From Oligoflexia bacterium (GTDB taxonomy: Bacteria; Bdellovibrionota; UBA1018), in contig JACMNQ010000015.1 of NCBI GenBank assembly GCA_014378465.1, forward strand, positions 96,169-160,168: DNA of 64,000 nt, written 5' to 3'. The position numbers and the translations under genes are program-made. The number at the start of each line of letters is the position of its first letter. Within the stretch, counting starts at the first letter, position 1. Shown here piece by piece: positions 43,959-53,170 of the stretch. A model generated the notes under the pieces. That model saw nothing but the letters and a program-made list of their open reading frames with translations. It did no database searches and was not told where the DNA came from.

Positions 43959-44920
43959 TCAGATATCTCCTGGGTACCGGCATTTCTGCGAGTGCCCCGA
44001 TAGATGTTGAGCGCCGCAGGCATGATCTTGAATTCAACACGGTTCGAGTTGGACAGGATCTCGCCGTCTCCGAAGACGGAAAGCGTCTTGCCTCGCAGAT
44101 CCTGAATCATCACTTTTTCGGTCGAAAAGAGAATGAAGTCTTTCGAGAAGGAATTGCCTTTCTCCTTGGACTCCTTGAGCTTCTTGAGCGCGTGAATCAA
44201 TCCGAACTTGCTGGTGCGCGGAATGACCAGGAGTTCCAGCTTCTGATCGGAATTCTTCGCATGAGGTGCCACTTTCATGTCGCCTCCGAGCGTGCTCTGA
44301 TTGCAGATGAAGACTGCGCTCGTCTTGATCTTCTCGTCGAAACTGCCGGCCTGAATCCGGATGTATTTTTCAGAATTGGAATCCGCGAAGATCGTCTTGA
44401 GAGTCAGTGCCGTGTAAACCTGGGAGCGCAGGCGCTGTGAAACCGTGGTGAAGAGCTGGGATTTGATTCGCCACTCATTGAAATGTGAGGTGAGGGTGGC
44501 ACCGATGCCGATTCCCGCGACGGTGGCGAAAGGCACGCCATTGGCTTCGATCAGATCAATCTGGGTGAATTCGCGGCGATCGAGAATGGTCTGCGCCTGA
44601 GCCCAGTCCGGCATCACGCCCATCTGCCTGGCCAGATCGTTCGCCGTACCTGATGGAAACGGAAACAGCGGGACTCCGCTCTGCATGAGCCCGCGGATTG
44701 CCCAGTTGGCCGTCCCGTCTCCACCCGCCACGACCGCGGCCTCGTATTGATCCGGATCCAGATCCCTGCACACTTCAAAGAGTTCCTGGGCTGACTCGGG
44801 TTGAAAGATCTCACTCTCCCAGCCCCAGAGGCTGCGACGGGCCATGCGGAAGAGCTGGTCCCCGCTGCCCTTGCCGGCCTTTGAATTTCCAATGAACGCG
44901 AGTTTACGGAGCTTGCCCAT
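43955..44920 (-). CDS. Diacylglycerol kinase-like lipid kinase
   Basis: About 321 residues, DagK/YegS family. The ATP motif is VVAGGDGTANWAI and the second motif is PFPSGTANDLARQMG; IGIGATLTSHF follows. Such enzymes phosphorylate diacylglycerol, sphingoid bases or ceramide. I use the ATG at 44920 because GGAGG is five bases upstream; the ATG at 44944 has no ribosome binding site. It is the first gene of the minus-strand operon DagK-SDR-AAR. A perfect inverted repeat lies 60 bases upstream. Lipid kinase, reductase and BtaA-like genes together indicate a glycerolipid or sphingolipid-type product. Confidence 0.9.
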   Translation of the reverse strand: MGKLRKLAFIGNSKAGKGSGDQLFRMARRSLWGWESEIFQPESAQELFEVCRDLDPDQYEAAVVAGGDGTANWAIRGLMQSGVPLFPFPSGTANDLARQMGVMPDWAQAQTILDRREFTQIDLIEANGVPFATVAGIGIGATLTSHFNEWRIKSQLFTTVSQRLRSQVYTALTLKTIFADSNSEKYIRIQAGSFDEKIKTSAVFICNQSTLGGDMKVAPHAKNSDQKLELLVIPRTSKFGLIHALKKLKESKEKGNSFSKDFILFSTEKVMIQDLRGKTLSVFGDGEILSNSNRVEFKIMPAALNIYRGTRRNAGTQEISE

Positions 44921-44979
44921 GGATGCCTCCGTCGCAAAAGCCATGCCTCGCGAGAATCATGCCGTTCGTGCTTAAACCG

Positions 44980-45003
44980 GAGATGACTGGTCGAAGTCAT
45001 CTC
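44980..45003. promoter_or_regulatory. Perfect 9-bp inverted repeat upstream of the DagK operon
   Basis: GAGATGACT (44980-44988), six-base spacer GGTCGA, AGTCATCTC (44995-45003). It lies about 60 bases before the DagK start and before the decayed gene to the right, so it could be an operator for either. A terminator is unlikely because no T-run follows on either strand. Confidence 0.45.
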
Positions 45004-45125
45004 AGGACCGTCGAACTTTTTGACAGTCGTCGCGTGGAATCGAAGGAGGTCAAAAAATGATGGATGCCCGGATTTCTGGAAACTCTTCAACTTGATTGAA
45101 CTTATTCAGTTCAAAGGGGAAAACG

Positions 45126-45850
45126 ATGAAACCTGTTCACACCGCTTCCGTCAGGTTGGCCCTCGCATTGAAATCGTCGGCAGGAACCTTTTGATCAGTG
45201 AGTCCAATAAAAATTCTGGCGGAGATGACCTCAACGTTTACAATTCTTCCGGCGCGGCCGCCAGCCCGTACGACATCCATGACAATTATGTGCAAGGCGC
45301 TTACCCCGAACCCCGTGACAGGAACTGACTTTACCGGTACGGGCATGACCACTGATGGCAGTGGAGACGGTGACTTCAATAAAATGACGGCATTCGTTGA
45401 CGCCCATCACAACACTTTCGTGTCGACCTGCAATGCGGCGATGAACAACTCAAGCTCCCATGACGTGAATTTTCACGACAATCGCATGGTGACCTCAAGT
45501 TTCCTCCCGGACGGCACACGCGTGGACAACAGTCCAGGTGCCTGCACCGGCTGCGTGAACAATACATTTCTCCCAAGCCCCATCACGAGCGCTACTGAGA
45601 AAAATGAATGGATTCTGTGGCCGCAGAAAGTCGCAGGAAATGGTATTTGGGTAGGTACGACGGGCAGTTTCAACAATGATACCCAGGCCGCCCCACTCGG
45701 AATCAATCCGTTCTGGCCTGCTCTTCCGAGTGGGAGCATGAATCCCGCTCCCACGTTGAATGTCCTTTCAGGCGGTACATGGCGGAAAGTGCATCGACGT
45801 GCCGGGAGCTTCCGGCGGCAGGAAGTTGACGGACTTTGAGCCGGCTCCTT
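45126..45850 (+). pseudogene. Decayed secreted beta-helix (pectate-lyase-like) gene, possibly with a ricin-type tail
   Basis: Coding sense jumps between frames. A signal-peptide-like start (MKPVHTASVRLALALKS) at 45126 hits a stop after 22 codons. Frame +2 then reads SGGDDLNVYNSSG and DIHDNYVQGAYP, and a shift near 45303 moves to NPVTGTDFTGTGM, then HHNTFVSTCNAAMNNSSSHD and DNRMVTSSF in the first frame. These are the N-rich turns of right-handed beta-helix proteins. A second shift near 45775 gives GGKCIDVPGASGGRK, which resembles a ricin-B lectin repeat. AGGGG precedes the ATG, so the start signals survive. It is a pseudogene or carries sequencing frameshifts; resequencing would tell. Confidence 0.65.
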
Positions 45851-45946
45851 GCCGTGAATCCCTGTCCCGCAGCACCACGCTAGGCACATCCTTCCCATTT
45901 CTTTTCAGGTCAAAATCCTGGAAAATCAGTGTGGGAGTGCTCAATC

Positions 45947-47704
45947 ATGCCAAGTATCGGTCCAACGAACGACGCCTATTCGAACTACAAGCGTACGATC
46001 GACAATCTGCAGGATGATTTCAAGAAGCAGGAGCAGAAATCCCGCCAGAGCAATCAGGAACAGATCGACAGTCTTGAGGACAAGCAACAGATGCAACTCC
46101 GCAAGAAAGACGAGACCGCTGAAAGAGTCATCCAGAGCGTGAAAGAGAGCGCGGACGAATCCATCGTGCGTGAGCGAACCAGCAATCGTACCGACATCGA
46201 GCGCCTGAGGGCCGAAAATTACGACCGTTTTGGAAAGAATGCCCAGGAACTCAGCGCCACTCAGAAGCGCGCCGCGAATGCGGTGAATGCAGCTGAAGCC
46301 GAGATGGAGCGCAAGAGCACTCGCTCGGACGTACGCTATCAGGACCGCCTCCTCACGCAGGATCAGGAAAATGCGAAACGCCTGGAACAGAACGCCGAGA
46401 TGGAGAGGCGCTCCCGTTCCACTGAAGTGCGGGACCTGAAAGATTCTCTTATGGCTTACCGCGATCAGGACTCGGCCGCAAAGACCATGAAAATCGCTGA
46501 GCAGGCGAAAGAGAACAACGAGACTGAGCATGATTGGCGAGTGAAGCTCGAGAACGTTCAATCCAATGCCGACCGTGAGATCGCGAAGCGCAACCACACG
46601 ATCAGCGCGATCGAAGAGACTTCAGCCGACAAGCATGCGAAAGCCCTGCGGGAGAAGAGTGATGCTTTCACGAAAGTGATCAACGAACAGAACACTTCTC
46701 AGCACGATGACGAAAAATACCTGGTCAGCGCTTTTGAGACCAATCAGAAGGCTTCCGAGCAGAGCATGAGTCGCGAACGCCAGCTCACGCAGAAGAATCA
46801 TGAAGACCGACTGGGCGCCGTCAACGAACGTTCGAACAAAGCTCTGACCGAGCAGGCCCATACCTACCAGCAGACGCTGGCTCGAAATCACCAGGAAGAC
46901 AACGAGAAGATCAACAGCCTTCAGCAGAACATCAATACACTCAAAACGACCGATCAGGTCGCCCTCATCTCCCCTGCTGTGGAAAACGCGATCCGCAAGA
47001 ACGTGTCGGACAGCTATGAAGTGACGCTTGCCGCTGAGCGGGAACGCAATGCAACCGGCTACGAAAATCTCAAAACCAACGCAGCTCTGCGTTTCCGGGA
47101 TCAGGTGTCGGAGAGTGCGACGAAGGAAACCGCCATGAGCCGTGAGAGCGCTCTCGAGCAGCAGAGGCTGCGCTCTGAGCTGAACGGTGCGATTCGGGAT
47201 ACCGAAATGAATCGTGACGCAACCCTCAAGGAGCAGGACTCGAGTCACAGCCGCGAGATCGATGCGACCCACCGGAACAACTCCGAAGTGATGGGCCAGA
47301 TGCGTCGTCGCTACGAAGAGATCATTCAAACGCATCAGGACGAGTCCCGCACCAAGGTTGCAACCCTGCGGCAAGAAGCCGAGTTCAACTCGAGAATGAC
47401 ACATCGAGCTTTCTCTACCCAGCAAAATGAGTTAATAAGAGAATACGAAAAGAAGCTGACTGAACAGAAAGCGCTGTCGACCTCTGATATGAATGAACTC
47501 AAAGGGCAGATGGACGTCGCTGTTCGGGATAGCGAACGAAAACAAAAGAGCGCACTGGACGAGCAGGCTCGGACTTACGAACAGCGGATAGCGCAGCTCG
47601 ATTTGCAGCAAAAAGAACATGAACGAGTCCTGACTCGAAATCATGACGAAGAGCTAGAAAAGGTGAAGCGTTCGAATGCACTCCTCATTTCAAAGAAGAG
47701 TTAA
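45947..47704 (+). CDS. Long coiled-coil protein of unknown function
   Basis: A 585-residue protein that is almost entirely heptad-repeat coiled coil, rich in Gln, Glu, Arg, Asp and Ser (for example QEQIDSLEDKQQMQLRKKDE). It has no signal peptide, membrane segment or catalytic motif. The start is ATG at 45947 with GGGAG nine bases upstream; GTG at 45929 is less likely. Its C-terminal 29 bases overlap the pyk start, so the two are probably translated together. Bdellovibrio relatives have filament-like coiled-coil proteins, so a cytoskeletal role is possible but not shown. Confidence 0.8.
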   Translation: MPSIGPTNDAYSNYKRTIDNLQDDFKKQEQKSRQSNQEQIDSLEDKQQMQLRKKDETAERVIQSVKESADESIVRERTSNRTDIERLRAENYDRFGKNAQELSATQKRAANAVNAAEAEMERKSTRSDVRYQDRLLTQDQENAKRLEQNAEMERRSRSTEVRDLKDSLMAYRDQDSAAKTMKIAEQAKENNETEHDWRVKLENVQSNADREIAKRNHTISAIEETSADKHAKALREKSDAFTKVINEQNTSQHDDEKYLVSAFETNQKASEQSMSRERQLTQKNHEDRLGAVNERSNKALTEQAHTYQQTLARNHQEDNEKINSLQQNINTLKTTDQVALISPAVENAIRKNVSDSYEVTLAAERERNATGYENLKTNAALRFRDQVSESATKETAMSRESALEQQRLRSELNGAIRDTEMNRDATLKEQDSSHSREIDATHRNNSEVMGQMRRRYEEIIQTHQDESRTKVATLRQEAEFNSRMTHRAFSTQQNELIREYEKKLTEQKALSTSDMNELKGQMDVAVRDSERKQKSALDEQARTYEQRIAQLDLQQKEHERVLTRNHDEELEKVKRSNALLISKKS

Positions 47705-49169
47705 GATTGTCTGTACGTTGGGTCCCTCCACGAAAACTCTCGAGCAGCTCGTCAAGCTGATCGATTCAGGCATGGACATCGCGCGCCTGAATTTCAGCCA
47801 TGGCACCCACGACTTTCACAAAAACCTGATCACGAACATCCGCGAAGCTTCCAAGATCGCCGGTCGCCCGATTGCCATCATGCAGGATCTCCAGGGTCCG
47901 AAGGTCCGCGCGGGCAAACTTCCGCCCGGCGGCCTGGACCTCAAGGCTGGTGACACCCTTCTTCTCTATCCCGAGGGTTCGACTCCCAAGCAGTCGACCG
48001 TCGGAAAGATTCTGGTTCCAATTTCAGCAGAAATCGCGATGTCCGTTTCATCGGACGCGCAGGTCGGTGCCCGCATTCTGTTTGACGATGGCAAGATCAT
48101 GACCCGTGTTTCCAAGGTATCTCCTCCGGAGATGATCGCGGAAGTCGAAATCGGCGGCAAGCTCACGGATCACAAGGGCATGAACCTGCCCGGAACTCCC
48201 CTTCATATTCCGTGCATCACGGAAAAGGATTTTGAAGATCTGAAGTTTGGCCTTTCTCAGGGTGTCGATGCAGTCGCGCTCTCCTTCGTGAGAACCGCAA
48301 GTGACGTCGAAGATCTCCGTGGACGCGTGAGCAAAACCACCAACGACATGCCCCTCCTCATTTCGAAGATCGAGCGCGAAGAAGCGGTCGAGTACCAGGA
48401 TTCAATCATTGAAGTCTCGGACGGCATTCTCGTCGCACGTGGCGACATGGCTGTCGAAGTCGGTGCCGAACGCGTGCCGACCATTCAGAAAAAGCTCATT
48501 CACAGCTGCAATGAGCTCGGCGTGCCCGTGATCACGGCGACTCAGATGCTTGAGTCCATGATCTCCTGCCCGACACCGACTCGCGCTGAAGCCAATGACG
48601 TGGCCAATGCCGTTTTTGACGGCACGGACTGCGTGATGCTCTCCGGTGAAACCGCTTCGGGCCAGTACCCGAACGAAGCCGTGAGCACCATGGCGAGAAT
48701 CATCGTCGAATCCGAGCGTTCAAAAGAACTCTACTCGGGCCCGAAGGATATTCTTCCGATGCCCGGTTCCGTCGTCGAATCGATCGAGTTCAGTGCTTCC
48801 CGAATCGCGACTCACACCGGCGCCGTCGCCATCGCGTGCCTCACGCACTCGGGCCTTGCCGCCAAGACTTTGGCGAAGTATCGCCCGACCACTCCGATCA
48901 TCGCCATCATGGACAACGAAGAAGCGGTTCGAAAGCTCGCTTTCACCTGGGGTGTTCGCGGTGTCATGATTCCGGAAATCGTCGCCACGGATGATCTTTT
49001 CGCCATGGTCGAGGACGTCCTCATTCAGCATCAGTGGGCCAAGCTTCAGGACCTGATTGTCGTCACTGCCGGGGTTCCGACCCTGCGCCGAGGCACGACG
49101 AACATGATCAAAGTTCACCGCGTGGGTGGACCTCATGAACGCGCGAAAGCCAAGACTTCCACAATTTGA
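47676..49169 (+). CDS. pyk: Pyruvate kinase
   Basis: A 497-residue enzyme making pyruvate and ATP from PEP and ADP, the last step of glycolysis. Visible motifs are VCTLGPSTKTLEQLVKLIDS, RLNFSHGTH, QGPKVRAG, the active-site region ISKIERE, DGILVARGDMAVEVG, and TRAEANDVANAVFDGTDCVM, followed by LSGETASGQYP. The C-terminal allosteric domain is present. The ATG overlaps the coiled-coil gene by 29 bases, with AAGGTGAAG upstream. A short perfect inverted repeat follows the stop. Confidence 0.96.
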   Translation: MHSSFQRRVKIVCTLGPSTKTLEQLVKLIDSGMDIARLNFSHGTHDFHKNLITNIREASKIAGRPIAIMQDLQGPKVRAGKLPPGGLDLKAGDTLLLYPEGSTPKQSTVGKILVPISAEIAMSVSSDAQVGARILFDDGKIMTRVSKVSPPEMIAEVEIGGKLTDHKGMNLPGTPLHIPCITEKDFEDLKFGLSQGVDAVALSFVRTASDVEDLRGRVSKTTNDMPLLISKIEREEAVEYQDSIIEVSDGILVARGDMAVEVGAERVPTIQKKLIHSCNELGVPVITATQMLESMISCPTPTRAEANDVANAVFDGTDCVMLSGETASGQYPNEAVSTMARIIVESERSKELYSGPKDILPMPGSVVESIEFSASRIATHTGAVAIACLTHSGLAAKTLAKYRPTTPIIAIMDNEEAVRKLAFTWGVRGVMIPEIVATDDLFAMVEDVLIQHQWAKLQDLIVVTAGVPTLRRGTTNMIKVHRVGGPHERAKAKTSTI

Positions 49170-49184
49170 GTCAGAGGTCTGACT
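49169..49184. repeat. Perfect 7-bp inverted repeat at the pyk stop
   Basis: AGTCAGA (49169-49175), GG, TCTGACT (49178-49184), starting at the last base of the pyk stop codon. No T-run follows, so it is not a classical terminator. Confidence 0.4.
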
Positions 49185-49606
49185 TATCAAGATTTCGTCA
49201 TGGACTTCAGATGGGTGGGGCTGAACCCGATCATTTGAGGTGCGCTCATGTGCCGAATCTCACGGTGGGCCCTTCGCATCAAACGCAGCGAGCTTCGCCA
49301 CCCGGGTGGGCAGTGGCGATGGAACTCAGCCCTGTGAAATCGACGCGCTCGAGATTGCGGGCACCCAATGACGAAAGGCTCGAAGTCACCCGTCCCCTCA
49401 ATGAAGTCATACCGACCCGCCCGGTGCACAGGTTTGCCGACCTGAGCGAATACCGTGTTCGCTCACCCCGGAATCTTCTCTCTTCCCAAAAGGGGGCTCC
49501 CTGATCATGAAACGCCGGGAGCGCCGGCGTAAATTCGCAGTACGCTACGCGTTATAGCGGGCTGGGATCTTGCCGTCGAGGCCCTCACCTGATACCTCCG
49601 TCGGAC
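49170..49606. other. Intergenic stretch before mutS
   Basis: Short open frames exist on both strands but none has a ribosome binding site or family match. Hairpins visible include GAGCGAA-TACCGTG-TTCGCTC near 49445. A TTATAG-like box lies near 49551. I found no tRNA, tmRNA or RNase P core. The stretch may hold a small RNA. Confidence 0.4.
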
Positions 49607-52444
49607 ATGGCCAATTTCGAGAAATCTGCGTCAATCAGTGCCGATGGACTGCTCCAGGACTCAGCGATGACCCCCGTCGACGTGATCGACCACACGCCTG
49701 CGCCCGCTACCGAGCTCACTCCCCTCATGAAGCAGTACTGGGGACTCAAAGCGAAGGTTCCCGATGCGCTCCTGTTTTTCCGCATGGGCGATTTCTATGA
49801 ACTCTTCTGCGAAGACGCCGTCGAAGCTTCACGCATCCTGGAAATCACGCTCACTTCGCGTGACAAGGGCAAAGCAAATCCGATGCCCATGGCTGGAGTG
49901 CCTCATCACAGTGCTCAAGGCTACATTCAGAAGCTGCTTGACCACGGCAAGAAGGTCGCCATCGGCGAACAGATGGAAGATCCCGCCCTCCTCGCCAAAC
50001 AGAAGGGACCCAAGTCCATCGTCCGACGTGACATCGTGCGAGTCTTCACTCCCGCCGTTCAGTTTGACAGCGAAGGTTCCGACAGCGCCTACCTCGCCAC
50101 TGCACTTTCCTTCACGGTCACGCCTGCGGGAAAAGCTGCCGCGAAAAACGCGGCCGGCAAGTCGGATGTGAAACGCTGGATTCTGGCCTGCCTCGAGCCC
50201 TCGACCGGTGAAACCAAAGTCAGCCCGCTTCTGAGCGAAGAAGCGCTTGCGCAGGAAATTCTCGCCCTGCCGATCCGTCATTTTCTGCGGATTGCGCATG
50301 ACCTGCCTGAAGAAATCGTGAGCCACCTGAAAGCTCCCGGTCAGAAAATTCTCTTTGAAGAGCTGCCAAGCAATTACCTCTCAGAGATTCAGGCTCTGGA
50401 CTGCCTGAAGCGTCAGTATGGGCTCGATTCTCTCGACGCATTTCTTGAATCCGATCAAGCCGCGCACGCCTTGGGTGTCGTACTCAGTTACGCCGTCCGC
50501 ACCCAGCAGCAGGAGCGCCTCGCTCACCTTAAACTTCCGGCTCCGCTTCATGCTCCGAGAACCCTCAAACTTGGCCCGCGCACGGTTCAGCACCTGGATC
50601 TCCTGCCTGCTCCCGACGGAACGCCCAATCTCTACCAGCTGATCAATAAAACGAAATCCGCGCTGGGTGCAAGACAGCTCCGCCGCTGGATCACGGAACC
50701 CTTGAAAGCTCCCGCTGAAATCACCACTCGGCAGACGAGCGTTCAGGAACTCAGCCGAAGCGGCGCCCTCTGCGACCGTTTCACGTCTCAGCTCACCGGA
50801 CTTTATGATCTTGAACGCATCATGGGCCGCGTGAATGCGAAGCTTGCCAACCCGCGCGACACGCTCGCGCTCGGCCGATCTCTCGCGCTCGTCCCCTCTC
50901 TTCTCGCGTCACTCGAAGGCTCGAAGTCTCCGCTTCTGGGAACTTTGAAAGAAACCCTTCGCGAAAGTTACGCGCAGCTCGAGACTCTTTCTGATCGCAT
51001 CACGCGCACGCAGAAAGAAGACGCTCCACTTTCGATCCGGGACGCGGGCATCTTTGCCGTCGGCACGACTCCGGAGCTCGACCGCCTGATCTCTCTGACC
51101 GAAGACGGTCAGCGCTGGCTCGTCGAACTCGAGACCCGTGAGCGCGAAGCGACGGGCATCTCTTCGCTCAAAGTCCGGTACAACCGCGTTTTCGGCTACT
51201 ACCTCGAAGTCACTCAGTCCCATCTCAAGAATGTTCCCGCTCATTACCAGCGCAAACAGACCACGGTCGGCGCTGAGCGCTTCTTCACCGAAGAACTGAA
51301 GAAGTTCGAAGAAGAAATCCTGAGCGCGTCTTCAAAGCAGAAATCGCTTGAACAGGAACTTTTTGAGCAACTCGTCACGGCCATTCAGCAGCTGACCCCG
51401 GCCATCATGGCTGCCGCTCAGGCTCTCGCTGAAATCGATGCACTCGTATCGCTTGCACGCCTCGCGCAAGAACCCGGGTGGTCCTTCCCGGTCATTGATG
51501 ACTCGCTCGACTTCGAAATCACGGCGGGCCGGCATCCGCTCGTCGACTCCACCGGCCGTGGCAACTTCGTGCCCAATGATCTGAGCCTCTCCGACCGAAC
51601 TCGCCTCACGCTCCTCATCACCGGACCCAACATGGGCGGTAAGTCCACTGTCATGCGCCAGGCCGCATTGATCGTGATTCTCGGTCAGATGGGTTCCGCC
51701 GTTCCCGCCGAACAAGCGCACTGGGGCGCGGTTTCCTCACTCTACACCCGCATCGGCGCTCACGACGCGATCTCGCGCGGACAGAGCACTTTCATGGTCG
51801 AAATGAGTGAGCTTGCGCACATCCTGCACAACGCGGACTCTCGCTCCCTGGTGATCCTCGATGAAATCGGGCGCGGCACCAGCACTTACGACGGCATGAG
51901 CGTCGCCTGGTCGACCCTGGAGTGGATCTGCACTCAGATTCGCTGCCGCACTCTCTTCGCGACTCACTACCATGAACTCACGGAGCTCGCGAAGGCACCC
52001 TCCAGACTCCCACTGCTCGCGAATGCCCATATGGCCGTCGAAGGAACTCGTTCCTTGAAGAGTGGCAATCTCAGGTTTCTTTACCAACTCAAGGATGGAC
52101 CTGCGAATGAGAGCTTCGGGATCCACGTCGCGAGACTGGCGGGCCTTCCGGCACCGGTCATTGAACGCGCGTGGAGCGTGCTTGCAGAACTCGAAACAGC
52201 GGCGGAGCCGGGCTCCGCTTCGACTGATCAGCTGTCGCTCTTTGACGCCCCTAAAAATGAAATGAAAGCGCTTGCCCCTTTCAACGGAACCCTGGCCGTC
52301 GAGACGCCGCCGCAGATCCTGGGTCTTCCGTTTCTTCCTGTCGTGGATGAACTTCGGGAGATGGACCTGAACGGACTCACTCCGCTTGCAGCACTCAATC
52401 TCCTGGCGAAACTGCAGGAAGATGTGCTGAGGATTCAGAACTGA
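49607..52444 (+). CDS. mutS: DNA mismatch repair protein MutS
   Basis: A 945-residue protein (E. coli MutS is 853). The mismatch-binding domain contains LLFFRMGDFYELF, with Phe and Glu in the wedge. The connector, lever and clamp follow, and the ATPase has GPNMGGKSTVMRQAA (Walker A), STFMVEMSELAHIL and VILDEIGRGTSTYDGMS (Walker B). Extra length is in a region around residues 160-190 rich in Ala/Lys and near the C-terminus. The ATG at 49607 has no Shine-Dalgarno site; ATG at 49667 has AGGA seven bases upstream and may be the true start. Recognises mismatches and recruits MutL. Confidence 0.95.
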   Translation: MANFEKSASISADGLLQDSAMTPVDVIDHTPAPATELTPLMKQYWGLKAKVPDALLFFRMGDFYELFCEDAVEASRILEITLTSRDKGKANPMPMAGVPHHSAQGYIQKLLDHGKKVAIGEQMEDPALLAKQKGPKSIVRRDIVRVFTPAVQFDSEGSDSAYLATALSFTVTPAGKAAAKNAAGKSDVKRWILACLEPSTGETKVSPLLSEEALAQEILALPIRHFLRIAHDLPEEIVSHLKAPGQKILFEELPSNYLSEIQALDCLKRQYGLDSLDAFLESDQAAHALGVVLSYAVRTQQQERLAHLKLPAPLHAPRTLKLGPRTVQHLDLLPAPDGTPNLYQLINKTKSALGARQLRRWITEPLKAPAEITTRQTSVQELSRSGALCDRFTSQLTGLYDLERIMGRVNAKLANPRDTLALGRSLALVPSLLASLEGSKSPLLGTLKETLRESYAQLETLSDRITRTQKEDAPLSIRDAGIFAVGTTPELDRLISLTEDGQRWLVELETREREATGISSLKVRYNRVFGYYLEVTQSHLKNVPAHYQRKQTTVGAERFFTEELKKFEEEILSASSKQKSLEQELFEQLVTAIQQLTPAIMAAAQALAEIDALVSLARLAQEPGWSFPVIDDSLDFEITAGRHPLVDSTGRGNFVPNDLSLSDRTRLTLLITGPNMGGKSTVMRQAALIVILGQMGSAVPAEQAHWGAVSSLYTRIGAHDAISRGQSTFMVEMSELAHILHNADSRSLVILDEIGRGTSTYDGMSVAWSTLEWICTQIRCRTLFATHYHELTELAKAPSRLPLLANAHMAVEGTRSLKSGNLRFLYQLKDGPANESFGIHVARLAGLPAPVIERAWSVLAELETAAEPGSASTDQLSLFDAPKNEMKALAPFNGTLAVETPPQILGLPFLPVVDELREMDLNGLTPLAALNLLAKLQEDVLRIQN

Positions 52445-52631
52445 CAGTGCGGGCTTGGAGCGCAGGGCTCAGAAACTGAGTTCGATCCGATTGTCGAGAA
52501 CTGGTGGTTCCTGGAATGCGGGCTGGGTACCGCTTTGATCTATCTTCAATTTCCAGCTGAGTTCGCCCGATTCTGAACGAAATAAAATGACCCCTTTCCA
52601 AAACACTTCCCTTCCCGTCTAATTGACTCAC

Positions 52632-53123
52632 ATGACTTATTTTCCTGGCACCTTGATCAACCTCGAAGAAGCTCCAGCAGACTGGGAACCCATCACGCCC
52701 TTCCCCATGGGATCGGTCTCATTCGTTTCGGGTCATCCTCACGGCAACCGACTCCGAGTGCGGTACTACAAGCGCAAGGGTGATGAAAATCTCGTGGGCA
52801 AAGTCTGGTTCGGCCCGGAAGCCGAAGGCCCTCCCGGGCATGCACACGGCGGCAGCATGGCCGCGGTGCTTGACGAAGTCATGGGGGCCTGCGCCTGGAT
52901 GAAAGGCCATACGGTCCTGGCGGCGCAGCTCACCACGAATTTCAGAAATCCCCTGCCCCTCGGAACGATTGCGCACTTCGAAGCCAAGGTTGACCGCGTG
53001 GAAGGCCGAAAAGTCTACACGACTGGAAGGCTTGCGGACGAATCGGGAAAGCTTTTCTGCGAAGGCACTTGTCTCTTCATCGTCATCGACCCGACGAAGT
53101 TTTCACAGCGCAAGCAGGACTGA
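52632..53123 (+). CDS. PaaI-type hotdog thioesterase
   Basis: A 163-residue hotdog-fold protein. The pattern HAHGGSMAAVLDEVMGACAW is the conserved 4HBT/PaaI block with the catalytic-type acidic residue, followed by LTTNFRNPLPLGT and GRLADESGKLFCEGTCLFIV. It should hydrolyse an acyl-CoA or acyl-ACP thioester; the substrate is unknown. The ATG at 52632 is preferred over the TTG at 52623. No clear Shine-Dalgarno sequence is visible. Confidence 0.85.
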   Translation: MTYFPGTLINLEEAPADWEPITPFPMGSVSFVSGHPHGNRLRVRYYKRKGDENLVGKVWFGPEAEGPPGHAHGGSMAAVLDEVMGACAWMKGHTVLAAQLTTNFRNPLPLGTIAHFEAKVDRVEGRKVYTTGRLADESGKLFCEGTCLFIVIDPTKFSQRKQD

Positions 53124-53170
53124 GAAGTCCGCAACTTGACAACTCTGCCGCCAGCTCTGAGCGTTGTTGA

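Noticed and set aside
49217..49240. GGGGCTGA, as at the start of tmRNA
   Set aside because: No matching 3' tRNA-like end or tag reading frame within the expected distance.
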